Shown: positions 50,296-59,910, numbered from the stretch's first letter. The stretch is 64,000 nt of DNA from Phycisphaerales bacterium (GCA_029260575.1 JAJDDB010000009.1:338394-402393); one strand, 5' to 3'. Numbers and translations are program-made. Notes: generated from the letters alone by a model not told the origin.

Positions 50296-51876
50296 CTACG
50301 CCTTCGCCACAACGATTGCGTCACTGTGCTTTGCCGTCCAGTCCTTCTTGAACTGCGCGATTTCAGTCTTGAATTCATCTTCGAGACCCTTGAAGCTCGT
50401 TGCTGCGACAAGCTTGTCGCGCAACCCCTTGGCTGAACCCTTGAAATGATCCAGCAGATCGTGTTCAAAGGTATGCACAGCATTCAGCTTGAGGTTATCA
50501 AGGAAGCCGCGCGCACCCGCAAAGATCGAGATGGTTTGATCGTATGTTTCAAACGGTTCGTATTGGGCCTGCTTGAGCAGTTCCACCATGCGGCCGCCGC
50601 GGTCGAGCTGCATCTGTGATGCGGGGTCGAGCTCGGTGCCGAGCTGCGCAAATGCTTCCAGTTCACGGAACGCAGCAAGGTCAAGACGCAAAGTACTGGC
50701 GATTTCCTTCATCGCTTTGATCTGTGCGTTGCCGCCGACGCGCGATACCGAAATGCCGACGTTCACAGCAGGACGCACACCAGCAGCGAAGAGTTCCGGC
50801 TGCAGGTAGATCTGACCGTCAGTGATCGAAATCACGTTGGTCGGAATGTATGCAGAGACGTCGCCTTCCTGCGTTTCAATGATCGGAAGTGCAGTGAGCG
50901 AACCGCCGCCGTTGGCATCGCTGAGCTTCGTCGCGCGTTCCAGCAGTCGGCTGTGCAGATAGAACACATCGCCGGGGTATGCTTCACGGCCGGGCGGACG
51001 ACGCAGCAGTAGTGACAACTGGCGATACGCAGTTGCTTGCTTGGAAAGGTCATCGTAAATGCACAGTGCGTGCTTGGGCGTCTTGCCGTTCTTGCCCTGC
51101 CACATGAAGTATTCACCCATCGCGCAACCTGCGTAGGGCGCGATGTACTGCAGCGGGGCGGGGGTGGAACTGCCTGCATTGACAACGATGGTGTAATCCA
51201 TCGCGCCGTGTTCCTTGAGCGTTTCCACAACGCTTGCGATGGTCGAATCCTTCTGACCAACTGCGACATAAATACAAACGACAGCATCGGGCGTGCCCCA
51301 ATACTGTTTCTGGTTGATGATCGTGTCCAGCGCGACAGCGGTTTTACCCGTTTTGCGGTCGCCGATGATGAGTTCACGTTGCCCACGTCCGATCGGAATC
51401 ATCGAGTCAATAGCTTTGATACCGGTCTGCAAAGGTTCACTCACCGGCTGACGAGCAGCAATGCCCGGCGCGACGATGTCGAGCTTGCGCGTCTGCGTCG
51501 TGTTCAGGCTGCCGGCTCCATCCTGCGGACGGCCAAGCGGGTCGACAACACGGCCGAGCAGTTCCGGACCGACGGGAACTTCCAGCAGGTTGCCGGTGCT
51601 TTTTACGGTGTCACCCTCGCGGACAGCGAGATAGTTGCCGTAGATCACGCAGCCGACGGTGTCGAGTTCCAGGTTCATGGCCTGACCCATGACCGCTCCG
51701 TCCTTGGTTTCGAATTCGAGCAGCTCACTCGCCATAACATTGGAAAGGCCATAGACGCGGGCAATACCGTCACCGACTTCGACGACCTGCCCGACTTCGC
51801 TGATTTCCAGCTCGCCAGAGAACTGTTCGATTTCCTGCTTAATGACGCTCGTGATTTCGTCTGTCTTGATCTTCAT
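50296..51876 (-). CDS. atpA: F-type ATP synthase subunit alpha
   Basis: Non-catalytic nucleotide-binding subunit of the F1 head. The 526-residue protein has the N-terminal beta-barrel ([28 protein letters not shown]), the P-loop [13 protein letters not shown], the [41 protein letters not shown] segment with the alpha signature, and [14 protein letters not shown]. All are standard. It is the last gene of the operon and lies 70 bases downstream of the SIMPL-domain gene. A strong terminator follows it, so subunits gamma, beta and epsilon must be encoded elsewhere. The start at 51876 is clear in context. Confidence 0.97.
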   Translation of the reverse strand: MKIKTDEITSVIKQEIEQFSGELEISEVGQVVEVGDGIARVYGLSNVMASELLEFETKDGAVMGQAMNLELDTVGCVIYGNYLAVREGDTVKSTGNLLEVPVGPELLGRVVDPLGRPQDGAGSLNTTQTRKLDIVAPGIAARQPVSEPLQTGIKAIDSMIPIGRGQRELIIGDRKTGKTAVALDTIINQKQYWGTPDAVVCIYVAVGQKDSTIASVVETLKEHGAMDYTIVVNAGSSTPAPLQYIAPYAGCAMGEYFMWQGKNGKTPKHALCIYDDLSKQATAYRQLSLLLRRPPGREAYPGDVFYLHSRLLERATKLSDANGGGSLTALPIIETQEGDVSAYIPTNVISITDGQIYLQPELFAAGVRPAVNVGISVSRVGGNAQIKAMKEIASTLRLDLAAFRELEAFAQLGTELDPASQMQLDRGGRMVELLKQAQYEPFETYDQTISIFAGARGFLDNLKLNAVHTFEHDLLDHFKGSAKGLRDKLVAATSFKGLEDEFKTEIAQFKKDWTAKHSDAIVVAKA

Positions 51877-51946
51877 AGCTGGGTTTCTCAATCGCCCCGT
51901 TGGGAGGTTGGTTCTTCATCGCGCGATCAACAGTCGCGGCTCTTTA

Positions 51947-52858
51947 TCAGAATGGGATTTCCGTAGAGAAGCTAAAAATGTCTTTTTTGGAGTCGTTGAA
52001 GCGCGCGTGTTCTTCAATGGCGGCCGCTTCATCAATTTCATACACAATCGTGACCGAGGCCCGGACCATGACTTCACCGGGCGTGATTGGCGGGGTCACG
52101 CCGCCCTCAGCCATCGCGCGCATGTTCATCTGCGATCGCGGTGGGCTGGCCATCGGCCGGGCGTCATCCAGATTGATCGAAAGTATCCGGACGAGCTTCA
52201 CACCGGCTGCTTGTGCGACCACGCGGGCATCATCAATGGCATTGGTCGTCGCTTTGACGATCGCTTCAGCGCGGTGTTTGCGTTCATCAGCAAGATCGAA
52301 ATTGATCGAGTTCACCGAGTTTGCGCCGGCCTTGCTTGCTTCCTGAATAATCGCGCCAGCCAATTCGAGTTTGGTCGTCTTCACATCGATCGTATTGGTG
52401 ACCTGGTAGCCGAGAATCTGCGGTTGCCACGTCTCATCAGCACCGCGCGGCCGACGTGAATACACCGGCTGCACGCGGAAACGTCCAGTCTGATACTCGC
52501 CATCTTCAAGGCCGGCCTTGCGAATTGCTTTGACGACGCCGTCCATCACTTCGCTGTTGTCTTCAAGCGTCTGCTCAGCGTCTTTTCCATCGGTCACGAC
52601 GCCGAGGTTGATGCGCAGTTGATCGGCGGGCTTTTCCAGTTCCGCCTCGCCGCGCACCGAAAGCCGCGGCGTGATGTCATTGTCCTTGTCGTCATCGTCA
52701 TCATCTTCAACGATCGGCGACCACGCATAGACAATCGGGCCGATCGGTTGAATCATTTGCGCCGCCTGAGCATCGACCATGCCCGAAGCGGTGCGCGTGA
52801 TCAGCCATGCTGCAAGCAGCAACAGAATTAAAACTGGAATTCGAAGCTGTCGTTTCAT
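51947..52858 (-). CDS. secreted SIMPL-domain (DUF541) protein within atp operon
   Basis: A 303-residue exported or membrane-tethered protein. The N-terminal hydrophobic segment (RIPVLILLLLAAWLITRTASG) is a signal or anchor; an acidic linker (VEDDDDDDKDND) follows. The SIMPL/DUF541 domain spans about residues 64-280 (PRLSVRGEAELEKPADQLRINLGVVT ... ITPGEVMVRASVTIVYEI). SIMPL proteins are periplasmic, form oligomers and are of unclear function. Its ATG overlaps the atpH stop by 4 bases (ATGA), so it is translated together with ATP synthase delta and precedes atpA. Such an insertion in an ATP synthase operon is not standard. Confidence 0.88.
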   Translation of the reverse strand: MKRQLRIPVLILLLLAAWLITRTASGMVDAQAAQMIQPIGPIVYAWSPIVEDDDDDDKDNDITPRLSVRGEAELEKPADQLRINLGVVTDGKDAEQTLEDNSEVMDGVVKAIRKAGLEDGEYQTGRFRVQPVYSRRPRGADETWQPQILGYQVTNTIDVKTTKLELAGAIIQEASKAGANSVNSINFDLADERKHRAEAIVKATTNAIDDARVVAQAAGVKLVRILSINLDDARPMASPPRSQMNMRAMAEGGVTPPITPGEVMVRASVTIVYEIDEAAAIEEHARFNDSKKDIFSFSTEIPF

Positions 52859-53466
52859 GATGCTGCTCCGCCGTCGATGATGCGTTCTATGCTGTCGCGC
52901 AATGAATCTCTGCCTTCATTCAGCAAATTCTGACGAATGCGCCGAAGCTGACCCGCCACCGAACCGTCGATGAGTTGATCGCCGATGCGCAGCTTCACAC
53001 CGCCGATCATCATCGGATCAGTGTACGGATGCAGCACAGGCTCTTTACCCAGCGCATCACGGACTCTGTTGCGGATCGATTCAAGTTGTTGATCACCCAG
53101 CGGCGCAGGTGTGTAGACATTCACTTCGACCCGGCCGAATCGTTCCTGCACAAGCCGGTCGTACGCCACGGTGATTGGCTCGAGATGACCCAGCCGGCCC
53201 TTCCCATTGAGCACCAGCAGGAATCGCAGTGTCAGGTCGGTGATGTTGTCCGAGAAGATCTTGCGAATGCTTTGGCCGCGTTTGGATACATCGATGATCG
53301 GCGACGCAAAAAACTCACCAAAATTGCGGTTACTGCGTGTAAGTTCAGCGATCTGCTCCAGCTCGTCAGCGATTTCGAGAATCTTGTCCTCGCCGCCGGC
53401 CTGATCCGCCAGATCCAGAAGGCTGCTTGCATACACGTTGGCCAGTGCGTCAGTTTGCGCGGTCAT
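52855..53466 (-). CDS. atpH: F-type ATP synthase subunit delta
   Basis: Delta (OSCP-like) subunit connecting F1 to the peripheral stalk. The 203-residue protein has the usual helical N-terminal domain (VYASSLLDLADQAGGEDKILEIADELEQIAELTRSN, FGEFFASPIIDVSKRGQSIRKIF) and C-terminal strand region with VNVYTPAPLGDQQLESIRNRVRDALG and DPMMIGGVKLRIGDQLIDGSVAGQLRRI, where the conserved GxxIRxGxxxIDGSVxxxL signature is clear. GGTGAGG lies 4 bases before the ATG. The stop codon overlaps the SIMPL gene start. A 195-base gap separates it from atpF. Confidence 0.94.
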   Translation of the reverse strand: MTAQTDALANVYASSLLDLADQAGGEDKILEIADELEQIAELTRSNRNFGEFFASPIIDVSKRGQSIRKIFSDNITDLTLRFLLVLNGKGRLGHLEPITVAYDRLVQERFGRVEVNVYTPAPLGDQQLESIRNRVRDALGKEPVLHPYTDPMMIGGVKLRIGDQLIDGSVAGQLRRIRQNLLNEGRDSLRDSIERIIDGGAAS

Positions 53467-53609
53467 TACGCCTCACCCTGATGATTGCTGCCGAAGATTG
53501 CATCACAAATTCGCAGAGGTTGCAATGGGGCACACGTGCAAACTGGAAGCATGCCAATCGCGATCGAATCGACTTGTTTGGTTTGCATTTTCACATTCCA
53601 ACTCCCCAT
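53466..53609 (-). CDS. possible 47-residue ORF upstream of atpH
   Basis: An ORF in the atpF-atpH gap begins MGSWNVKMQTKQVDSIAIGM and ends NHQGEA, and its TAA overlaps the atpH ATG by one base (TAATG). It has no recognised domain, and the Shine-Dalgarno before its ATG is poor. It may be a chance reading frame or a translated leader coupled to atpH. Confidence 0.25.
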   Translation of the reverse strand: MGSWNVKMQTKQVDSIAIGMLPVCTCAPLQPLRICDAIFGSNHQGEA

Positions 53610-53661
53610 CACTCAACTCTGCACACGTTGCGATTCTGCGGTGAATGAATACTAAAATTAA

Positions 53662-54258
53662 TTACGAGGGCGCTCCGGCCATGCCGTGTTCAGTCTCAGC
53701 AGTTTGCTGCGCTGCCAGTTCCGCAAGCGATTCCTGTACGAGCTGCTGCTGATCCTCAACGGAAATTTCGCGTCGAAGAATCTTGCTCGCAACAGATGTC
53801 GCAAGCGTCGCCGCTTCCGCGTGAAGCTCGACAATCGCCGCTCGCTTGGCCGCTGCAATGTCCGCTGTGGCGCGGCTTTTCATCGTTGCCAAATCCGCAG
53901 CGTTCTTGGTGCGCAACTCTTCAGCAACAACCTTGGCATCAGCCCGTGCAGTCGCGATCATCTCATCAGCCTGCTCGCGCGCCTTGGCCACATTCTGCTC
54001 GTATTCGACCAGAGCCAGGTTGGCTTTCTCGCGGGCACGCTCGGCAGCGGCAATCTCCTCACGGATCTTGTTCTGCCGATCATCCAGACCCTGCGTGATC
54101 TTCGGCCATACTTTCAGGTACAGAACCACGAATGCAATGCCGAACACGATCAGCGATGTAACGCCTGGCACCCAGTTGTAGAGGTCCATTACCTCAGCGC
54201 CCGCTGCATGTCCGGCCGTGTCTTCAGCAGCCAGAATCAGATTCATCGCAAACATCAT
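53662..54258 (-). CDS. atpF: F-type ATP synthase subunit b
   Basis: Peripheral-stalk subunit of 198 residues. After a short N-terminus (MNLILAAEDTAGHA) comes the single membrane helix (VPGVTSLIVFGIAFVVLYLKVWPKI, about residues 29-53), then a long charged coiled coil (LDDRQNKIREEIAAAERAREKANLALVEYEQNVAKAREQ) and the Ala-rich C-terminal helix. It is somewhat longer than E. coli b (156 residues) at both ends. GAGGG sits just before the ATG at 54258. It lies between atpE and atpH in the usual order. Confidence 0.95.
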   Translation of the reverse strand: MMFAMNLILAAEDTAGHAAGAEVMDLYNWVPGVTSLIVFGIAFVVLYLKVWPKITQGLDDRQNKIREEIAAAERAREKANLALVEYEQNVAKAREQADEMIATARADAKVVAEELRTKNAADLATMKSRATADIAAAKRAAIVELHAEAATLATSVASKILRREISVEDQQQLVQESLAELAAQQTAETEHGMAGAPS

Positions 54259-54390
54259 TCAACCCTCGCGGTTTGATTTCCACTGGCTGATCAACATGAC
54301 AACCAAGAGAACACCTTCTGTCATCTGACGCCGAGCGCTGCGCTGCAGTACGAACGACAGCGAGCGCGACGACGCCGATCGACGTGGCAA

Positions 54391-54720
<330 letters not shown>

Positions 54721-54870
54721 TTACTCTCGTTGTCAGGACGCGGTGGGAGTCGCGTCGATTTGTCTGTGTTATGAAGTACCAACGGATTTCAAAGTCGTCT
54801 GTCACCGCGCCGATTCCCACAATCACCGCAATGCTCAATGTCTGTCAAATCATCATCCAACCCAATCCCG

Positions 54871-55815
54871 TTACGGAGCGGTCGGTTCAATGACCGCTGC
54901 AAGGGTCGATTCGTGTTCATGATCGTGCGTGTCATGCTCCTCCTCATGGTGTGACATCAGACTGATGAACACCGCTGTAAGGAACATAAAGATAAACGCC
55001 TGCAGAAAGGCGACGAAGAGTTCTAGGAATGAGATCGCAAGCGCGCCAAGTGCGCTGATCAGCGTGATCCCGCCAACGCCCAGCGTCAAGCTGCCGCCGG
55101 CTCCGTCCAATGCGACTTTGCCAAAACCAAGCAGCACAGCCATCAGCGTGTGCCCTGCAACCATGTTCGCAAACAAACGAATCGCCAATGCTGCCGGTTT
55201 GATGAACTGGCCAGCTACTTCGACGACAAACACGATTGCGACAACAGGCAGCAGGTAAATCGGTCCCGGAATCAATCCACCGCAGAGGTGCTGGAGATAC
55301 CCTTTGATGCCAAGCTCACGAAACCCGTGAATCTGAATGACAACAAACGACACCAGCGCAAGTGCGCCGGTGACCGTGATGCTCGCTGTGGCTGTTCCGC
55401 CGATGTACGTCTTGAAATGCTTGCCCGTGAGGTCGCCGATCAAGTGTTGAACATCCAGCAGCGGAATCAGCCCGAACACGTTGATGAACAGAACGAAGAA
55501 AAACACCGTCATGAGGTACGGCAGAAAGCGCTTCGTGTGCTTCTCGCCGAGCACCGGAATCAGCATCTCATCGTGCAGATATGTAACCACGACTTCGACG
55601 AATTGCGCCCAACGACCCTTGGTTGTGTAGCGATCGTTGCCCTGGCTTTCCGGACCGGTTGCAATTGCCTTGGCAGCAGCAAACATCGCCCAGACAAACA
55701 ACGCCCCGATCACGACTACTGTGATCGTATGCATCGTGACAAACCCACCCAGCACGTATTTGTCTGTGACGTGATCGGTCGGCTCGGTCGCAGCGAATTG
55801 AAGAAGAAGTTCCAT
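54871..55815 (-). CDS. atpB: F-type ATP synthase subunit a
   Basis: Stator channel subunit of 314 residues with about six membrane helices. The conserved proton-path segment IKPAALAIRLFANMVAGHTLMAVLLGFG carries the essential Arg, and the last helices (ALAISFLELFVAFLQAFIFMFLTAVFISLM) contain the Glu and Gln positions of the second half-channel. It ends in a His/Glu-rich tail (SHHEEEHDTHDHEHEST). The N-terminal helix (VVIGALFVWAMFAAAKAIAT) and FLPYLMTVFFFVLFINVFGLIPLL fit the family. It is 156 bases upstream of atpE. Confidence 0.96.
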   Translation of the reverse strand: MELLLQFAATEPTDHVTDKYVLGGFVTMHTITVVVIGALFVWAMFAAAKAIATGPESQGNDRYTTKGRWAQFVEVVVTYLHDEMLIPVLGEKHTKRFLPYLMTVFFFVLFINVFGLIPLLDVQHLIGDLTGKHFKTYIGGTATASITVTGALALVSFVVIQIHGFRELGIKGYLQHLCGGLIPGPIYLLPVVAIVFVVEVAGQFIKPAALAIRLFANMVAGHTLMAVLLGFGKVALDGAGGSLTLGVGGITLISALGALAISFLELFVAFLQAFIFMFLTAVFISLMSHHEEEHDTHDHEHESTLAAVIEPTAP

Positions 55816-55869
55816 AATCTCAGTTCACAGAGCGTCGTAGAATGATGCGTTCTTGGGCAAACGATGTAC

Positions 55870-56301
55870 TCAACTGTGCCTCCCGACATGTCGGGCCAGC
55901 ACGGCTGTCTCCGTCAGCACGGTCACCAGGTACGCAGTTGCCACAGCCAGCGCCAAAGGCTCGGCCGGCAGCAAGGCCGCGGAGTATAACAGGAAAGCAG
56001 CAATCGGCGTCACCAGAAGCCGCACGACCGTCCCCGCAAGCCAGAACGTCATCCACAAATCCATCGGCCGTCGCTTCCACGGCGTCATCACCAGCACCGA
56101 AGCCAGCGTCACAACCGCCACAACTCCTGCACCAGCAAGACCCGCAACAGCGGTTTCGTTGCTGTATCCCAGCATTTTCACGATGCCGGCCCACGATCCG
56201 CCGACGATCGCAGCAGCAAGCGGAACGAATAAGAGCAACTGCAGCGTCGGTAGCGCAATCGCCGCTGCGCCCGGCCCGCGGCGGTCAACATTGCTCGTCA
56301 T
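55870..56301 (-). CDS. atpI: AtpI-like ATP synthase accessory membrane protein
   Basis: A 143-residue hydrophobic protein with four predicted helices (LPTLQLLLFVPLAAAIVGG, VAGLAGAGVVAVVTLASVLV, WMTFWLAGTVVRLLVTPIAAFLL, LALAVATAYLVTVLTETAVLA). Size, topology and position between atpZ and atpB match AtpI (ATP synthase protein I), which helps assemble the c-ring or import magnesium. Sequence alone is not diagnostic. The start at 56301 (MTSNVDRRG) lies within the end of atpZ, an overlap of 17 bases. The open frame further upstream is antisense-like low-complexity sequence. Confidence 0.72.
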   Translation of the reverse strand: MTSNVDRRGPGAAAIALPTLQLLLFVPLAAAIVGGSWAGIVKMLGYSNETAVAGLAGAGVVAVVTLASVLVMTPWKRRPMDLWMTFWLAGTVVRLLVTPIAAFLLYSAALLPAEPLALAVATAYLVTVLTETAVLARHVGRHS

Positions 56302-56707
56302 TGCTGTCGTTCCCGTTGCCCCAGTCATCATCATTCCAGTCGTCCCAGTCATCATCTTCAGCTTTGGATTCGGTTTGGTATGTGCCCGGTCCCGGCGAGA
56401 GCACCGACGTTCCTGAATCTCGATTCTGATGGCGCTCAGCTTTTCGCTTTGCTGCCAGCTCATCAAGCTGGCGGTTCAACTTCAACCCACCATTGATCAG
56501 CGTCCACAGGCCGACGACGATGCCGATCATCGCTCCGACCAACACTCCGGTATGACCCCGACCGCGCCAGGAGTCATACAACCACCCAAGCAGCGCCCCT
56601 CCAGCTGCCTGGGCTGCGACTTCCATACCCAGACCGGCCATCCGCCAGCCGATGCGGTTTTCCGCATCGTGGGTCGTCCGGTCTGTTGAAGAAGGTCTGC
56701 CAGCCAT
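56285..56707 (-). CDS. atpZ: AtpZ-like protein with acidic Trp/Asp tail
   Basis: A 140-residue membrane protein at the head of the operon. The AtpZ/AtpI (gene 1) domain has two helices (GMEVAAQAAGGALLGWLYDSW; TGVLVGAMIGIVVGLWTLING), then a basic segment, and it ends in an unusual acidic tail rich in Asp, Trp and Asn (DDDWDDWNDDDWGNGND). AtpZ with AtpI is proposed to act as a Ca2+/Mg2+ channel that supports the ATP synthase; the acidic tail would be compatible with divalent-ion binding. The start at 56707 is divergent from nuoI, with 235 bases between them holding both promoters. Confidence 0.82.
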   Translation of the reverse strand: MAGRPSSTDRTTHDAENRIGWRMAGLGMEVAAQAAGGALLGWLYDSWRGRGHTGVLVGAMIGIVVGLWTLINGGLKLNRQLDELAAKRKAERHQNRDSGTSVLSPGPGTYQTESKAEDDDWDDWNDDDWGNGNDSNDEQC

Positions 56708-56942
56708 AGCTGGCGTTATACCTCTTTATGGAAGCCAATCACGCGGCCAAATGGCTTTGTGAAATTTTTCTCAAAGTTCGGGGCAACACTGTAGAATCCG
56801 CCCGCTCTGATCGCAACCCTTTCCCAGCAATCTCACACCACTTTTCTGCCACCGTTCCCGAAAAGGGGACGGGAGTCTATTTCGGTGGTGGCGGCGCGCG
56901 GTCTTGCCGAGCAGCACCATCGGCCTCTACCATCGCATCCCT

Positions 56943-57500
56943 ATGCCCATCAACGATTCCGACATCATTGACGTCACACCCGCCCGCATGAACCGTGCTG
57001 AGACCATGTACCTGCCTGCGGTCTTCAAGGGCATTGGTACGACGCTCCGCCATCTCTTCACCAACGTCGGCCGCGATGGCAAGAACAAGAACAACCTCTG
57101 GGTGGTGCAGTACCCCGAAGAAAAACGCGATGATCGGCCTGTCCTCGAAGGCGGTCAGGAACGCGAGACCTTCCGTGGCGTGCATCGGCTCAACCGTGAT
57201 GAAGACGGCAGAGTCCGTTGCGTCGCATGTTTCATGTGCGCCACCGCCTGCCCCGCAAACTGCATTCACATCATCGCGGAAGATTCGCCCTGGGAAGATC
57301 GCGAGAAGTATCCCAAGCAGTTTGATATCGATGAACTGCGCTGCATCTTCTGCGGCATGTGCGAAGAAGCCTGCCCGGTCGATGCGATCGAGCTGACACC
57401 GTTCTACGAAATCACCGGCCTGTCGCGCAACGAAATGATCTTCGACAAATCCAAGCTGCTCGAGATCTACGATCAGACGGTCGATGAAAAGCCGATGTGA
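56943..57500 (+). CDS. nuoI: NADH-quinone oxidoreductase subunit I
   Basis: Two-[4Fe-4S] ferredoxin subunit of complex I. The 185-residue protein has the clusters CVACFMCATACPANCI and CIFCGMCEEACPVDAI, both CxxCxxCxxxCP, preceded by LRHLFTNVG and FRGVHRLNRDEDGRVRCVAC and followed by ELTPFYEITGLSRNEMIFDK, all typical NuoI. No other nuo genes are next to it: nuoH should precede and nuoJ follow in the classical order. The 13-residue open frame upstream is unlikely to be translated. It is divergent from the atp operon. Confidence 0.93.
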   Translation: MPINDSDIIDVTPARMNRAETMYLPAVFKGIGTTLRHLFTNVGRDGKNKNNLWVVQYPEEKRDDRPVLEGGQERETFRGVHRLNRDEDGRVRCVACFMCATACPANCIHIIAEDSPWEDREKYPKQFDIDELRCIFCGMCEEACPVDAIELTPFYEITGLSRNEMIFDKSKLLEIYDQTVDEKPM

Positions 57501-57666
57501 ATCAACCCCGCACGCTGCCCCTGAGTCTTCGAAGAGGCGGATCTTCAACGTTTAGCAGTGAGGTTTACCCCGCGCCAGCGTCCGAATTTTCGCTTGCTTG
57601 CGCCAAACGCAAAGAACATCCAAGTTTCAGGTCGGCATGATCTCCTTCCATTCCTGAGGTGGATCA

Positions 57667-57683
57667 ATCGAGCGCAGCGAGAT
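57667..57683. repeat. 17-base short repeat, copy 1
   Basis: ATCGAGCGCAGCGAGAT is also found at 59870-59886. Both copies lie upstream of a plus-strand gene start, and the bases before them are similar (GAGGTGGATCA and GAGGTTCG). I see no function. The 243-base gap around it has no other feature. Confidence 0.5.
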
Positions 57684-57743
57684 ATCAGCATGCGCAGATA
57701 CAATGTGAACCTGACATCCCACTCCGCTTAAGAGGCAACTCTC

Positions 57744-59747
57744 ATGATTATGCGCGCATTGATTCTGCTCTTCGTGATCACATTCACGACTGCAACGACA
57801 ACATTCTCGCAACAAACCGAACTCGAAACTGCTGCCTCCGCAACGCCCGCTGTTGAATTTGATGCGCTCGGACAACCTGTTGAAGGCGAACCCGCATTCA
57901 CGCTTCAACAGGCCCAGCAGTGGCGCGACGAAATGATCCCCCACGTCGAAGCCGCCGCAGGTCGATCTTTCAAGACTGTCCCCGAATTGAAGATCGTCAC
58001 GCGCGGTGAGATGTTCGAACGGTGGGAAGCCGACATGAAACTCAGCGTGTTACTCGCAGGCGCCGATCCCGATAGCAACGATGCATCTGCGGACATCATG
58101 ATGCATATGCTCGACAACATGCAACGAGCAGGCTACATGCTCGGCAGATATTCCACATCCAATCAAACTATCGATCTTCCCGCCGGCAACATTTCTTCAC
58201 TGATGAAGCTCGGCTGGATCGTTGAAGAGCATCTTGACGGCGCTTGCCGAATCACGATTGCGCACGAACTCGCTCACGCCTTGCACGAACAGCATCTGCC
58301 GTTCGCCCAACGCGCGCTACCGACAACGTCGGACATGTCGCGCGCGTTTGAAGCCACAAGTGAGGGTTTTGCGACATTCGTGCAGAACCAAGTTGCACTA
58401 CGCATGAATCAGGAGCACGTCAACACCTCAATGCAGCGGGGCCGCTCTACAGCAGCGCCCAATAACGCCGCGGCGCAAATTGCTGTCAAACACTACCAAG
58501 ATATGTATCTCGCCGGTGCGCGGTTCTTTCAGCACCACTATGACGACGCCGGGATCGATAAAGTCTGGGACATTCTTGCTGACCCGCCGAAGACGTATTT
58601 GCACATCACGTACCCGGAACGCAGTGGCGAGCAGCTCAGCATGCGACTGGTCCCCGAAGAGCTGTTTGATGGCCTCGATCAACAGCTCGGTCTTCCCGGT
58701 GTTCGGCCGATGATCATGACTGTCGATGCAGACACAGCCGCTGCGAAGATCGTCCAACTTGTCCCCGAACAAACGGATTTCGTACAAGCGAATATGAAGC
58801 AGGCGCACACGTGTTTGTTTCGGCAACAGGGAACGGTCCATGCCGTAACCTGCTATGAAACTTCCAGCAACGAAGCAGCGAAGAGGATTAGGCACGCGTT
58901 GGGTGTCGCGGCGCAAAAGCAACTCGAACTGGCGGCGCAATCAATGCCGTCCGCCGTCCAGTCAAAGACATCGAATGCCAATACGCAGTTGGGAGATGCT
59001 GAGAGGTCAGTGTTCCTTCATCGACTGCAACTCGGAGACCCGAATAACAGCGAATCATCAGTGCACATGTTGTTCGCTGGTGCGGTGAGTGCTGACAAAG
59101 TTCTTCAGATTGTCGTGACCGGGCCGCATGTGAATGACGAACAGCTTTTGCACATTATTCAGTTTCTCTCTGCGCGACTTGAATCTGACGACTTGATGCA
59201 ACCGGTCGCGCAAGTCGACGAGGCCGATGCGCTTGTCCAGCGACTGAGGCGCGCTGAATCATTCTTCGCTGACACCGCATGGAAGGCCGAGCAGCGCCCG
59301 CTCGAAAAGTCCGCAGTCGAAGCTTGGCTCGGTGACGATATTGCCGGCCAGGTCGCACTTGAAATGGGATATGTGGACGGCTCTGCAGTGATGCTGGAAG
59401 CTGTGGAAGATTCCCGCGCATCCCGAAGACTGCTTGGTTTGTTCATCATCGAATGTGACACTGCGGATTCCGCCAAGACCCTCTGTTTAGCGTTTGCGCG
59501 AAACATGTCGAAGTACATTTCATCCAACATGCCCGCCATGGACGTCAACGAAGCTGTCGCAACGGAACTCGACAACGGCATCACTGTCCATCGATCCACC
59601 GCGACCATCAGCGCCATGGGGCAGGTCGGCTCCATAGCCACCGTCACAAGCCATCACGGCAACCACATCCTCTGGTGGTTCGAATTGAACAATGCGGTCG
59701 ATGAATCCCGCCTTGCCGATTTTGTCACTCACATGTTTCATCAATAA
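57744..59747 (+). CDS. secreted HExxH gluzincin-like metalloprotein
   Basis: A 667-residue exported protein. The signal peptide is at 1-23 (MIMRALILLFVITFTTATTTFS). About residue 173 lies HELAHALHEQH, an HExxH zinc site, and about 40 residues later EATSEGFATFV gives a plausible third ligand (Glu), as in gluzincin peptidases. The remaining 400 residues contain alternating helices and strands with no recognised family (IIQFLSARLESDDLMQ; LGDDIAGQVALEMGYVDG). It may be a peptidase or an inactive homologue. AGAGG is 8 bases before the ATG. No operon partner is evident. Confidence 0.8.
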   Translation: MIMRALILLFVITFTTATTTFSQQTELETAASATPAVEFDALGQPVEGEPAFTLQQAQQWRDEMIPHVEAAAGRSFKTVPELKIVTRGEMFERWEADMKLSVLLAGADPDSNDASADIMMHMLDNMQRAGYMLGRYSTSNQTIDLPAGNISSLMKLGWIVEEHLDGACRITIAHELAHALHEQHLPFAQRALPTTSDMSRAFEATSEGFATFVQNQVALRMNQEHVNTSMQRGRSTAAPNNAAAQIAVKHYQDMYLAGARFFQHHYDDAGIDKVWDILADPPKTYLHITYPERSGEQLSMRLVPEELFDGLDQQLGLPGVRPMIMTVDADTAAAKIVQLVPEQTDFVQANMKQAHTCLFRQQGTVHAVTCYETSSNEAAKRIRHALGVAAQKQLELAAQSMPSAVQSKTSNANTQLGDAERSVFLHRLQLGDPNNSESSVHMLFAGAVSADKVLQIVVTGPHVNDEQLLHIIQFLSARLESDDLMQPVAQVDEADALVQRLRRAESFFADTAWKAEQRPLEKSAVEAWLGDDIAGQVALEMGYVDGSAVMLEAVEDSRASRRLLGLFIIECDTADSAKTLCLAFARNMSKYISSNMPAMDVNEAVATELDNGITVHRSTATISAMGQVGSIATVTSHHGNHILWWFELNNAVDESRLADFVTHMFHQ

Positions 59748-59869
59748 CTCTGAACTCGCTCCCGAATTGTGGCCGGTTCGCTCGCACTACCGTTCGGACA
59801 TTCACGTGTCTTCGTTATCCAGAAGAGGCTCCGAGTCAAGAGGGCGACCCGAATGACTTCAGAGGTTCG

Positions 59870-59886
59870 ATCGAGCGCAGCGAGAT
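59870..59886. repeat. 17-base short repeat, copy 2
   Basis: Exact copy of 57667-57683, here 24 bases before the start of the small CxxC protein gene. Confidence 0.5.
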
Positions 59887-59910
59887 GTGCACCAGCCTAT
59901 TGTCATCGCC

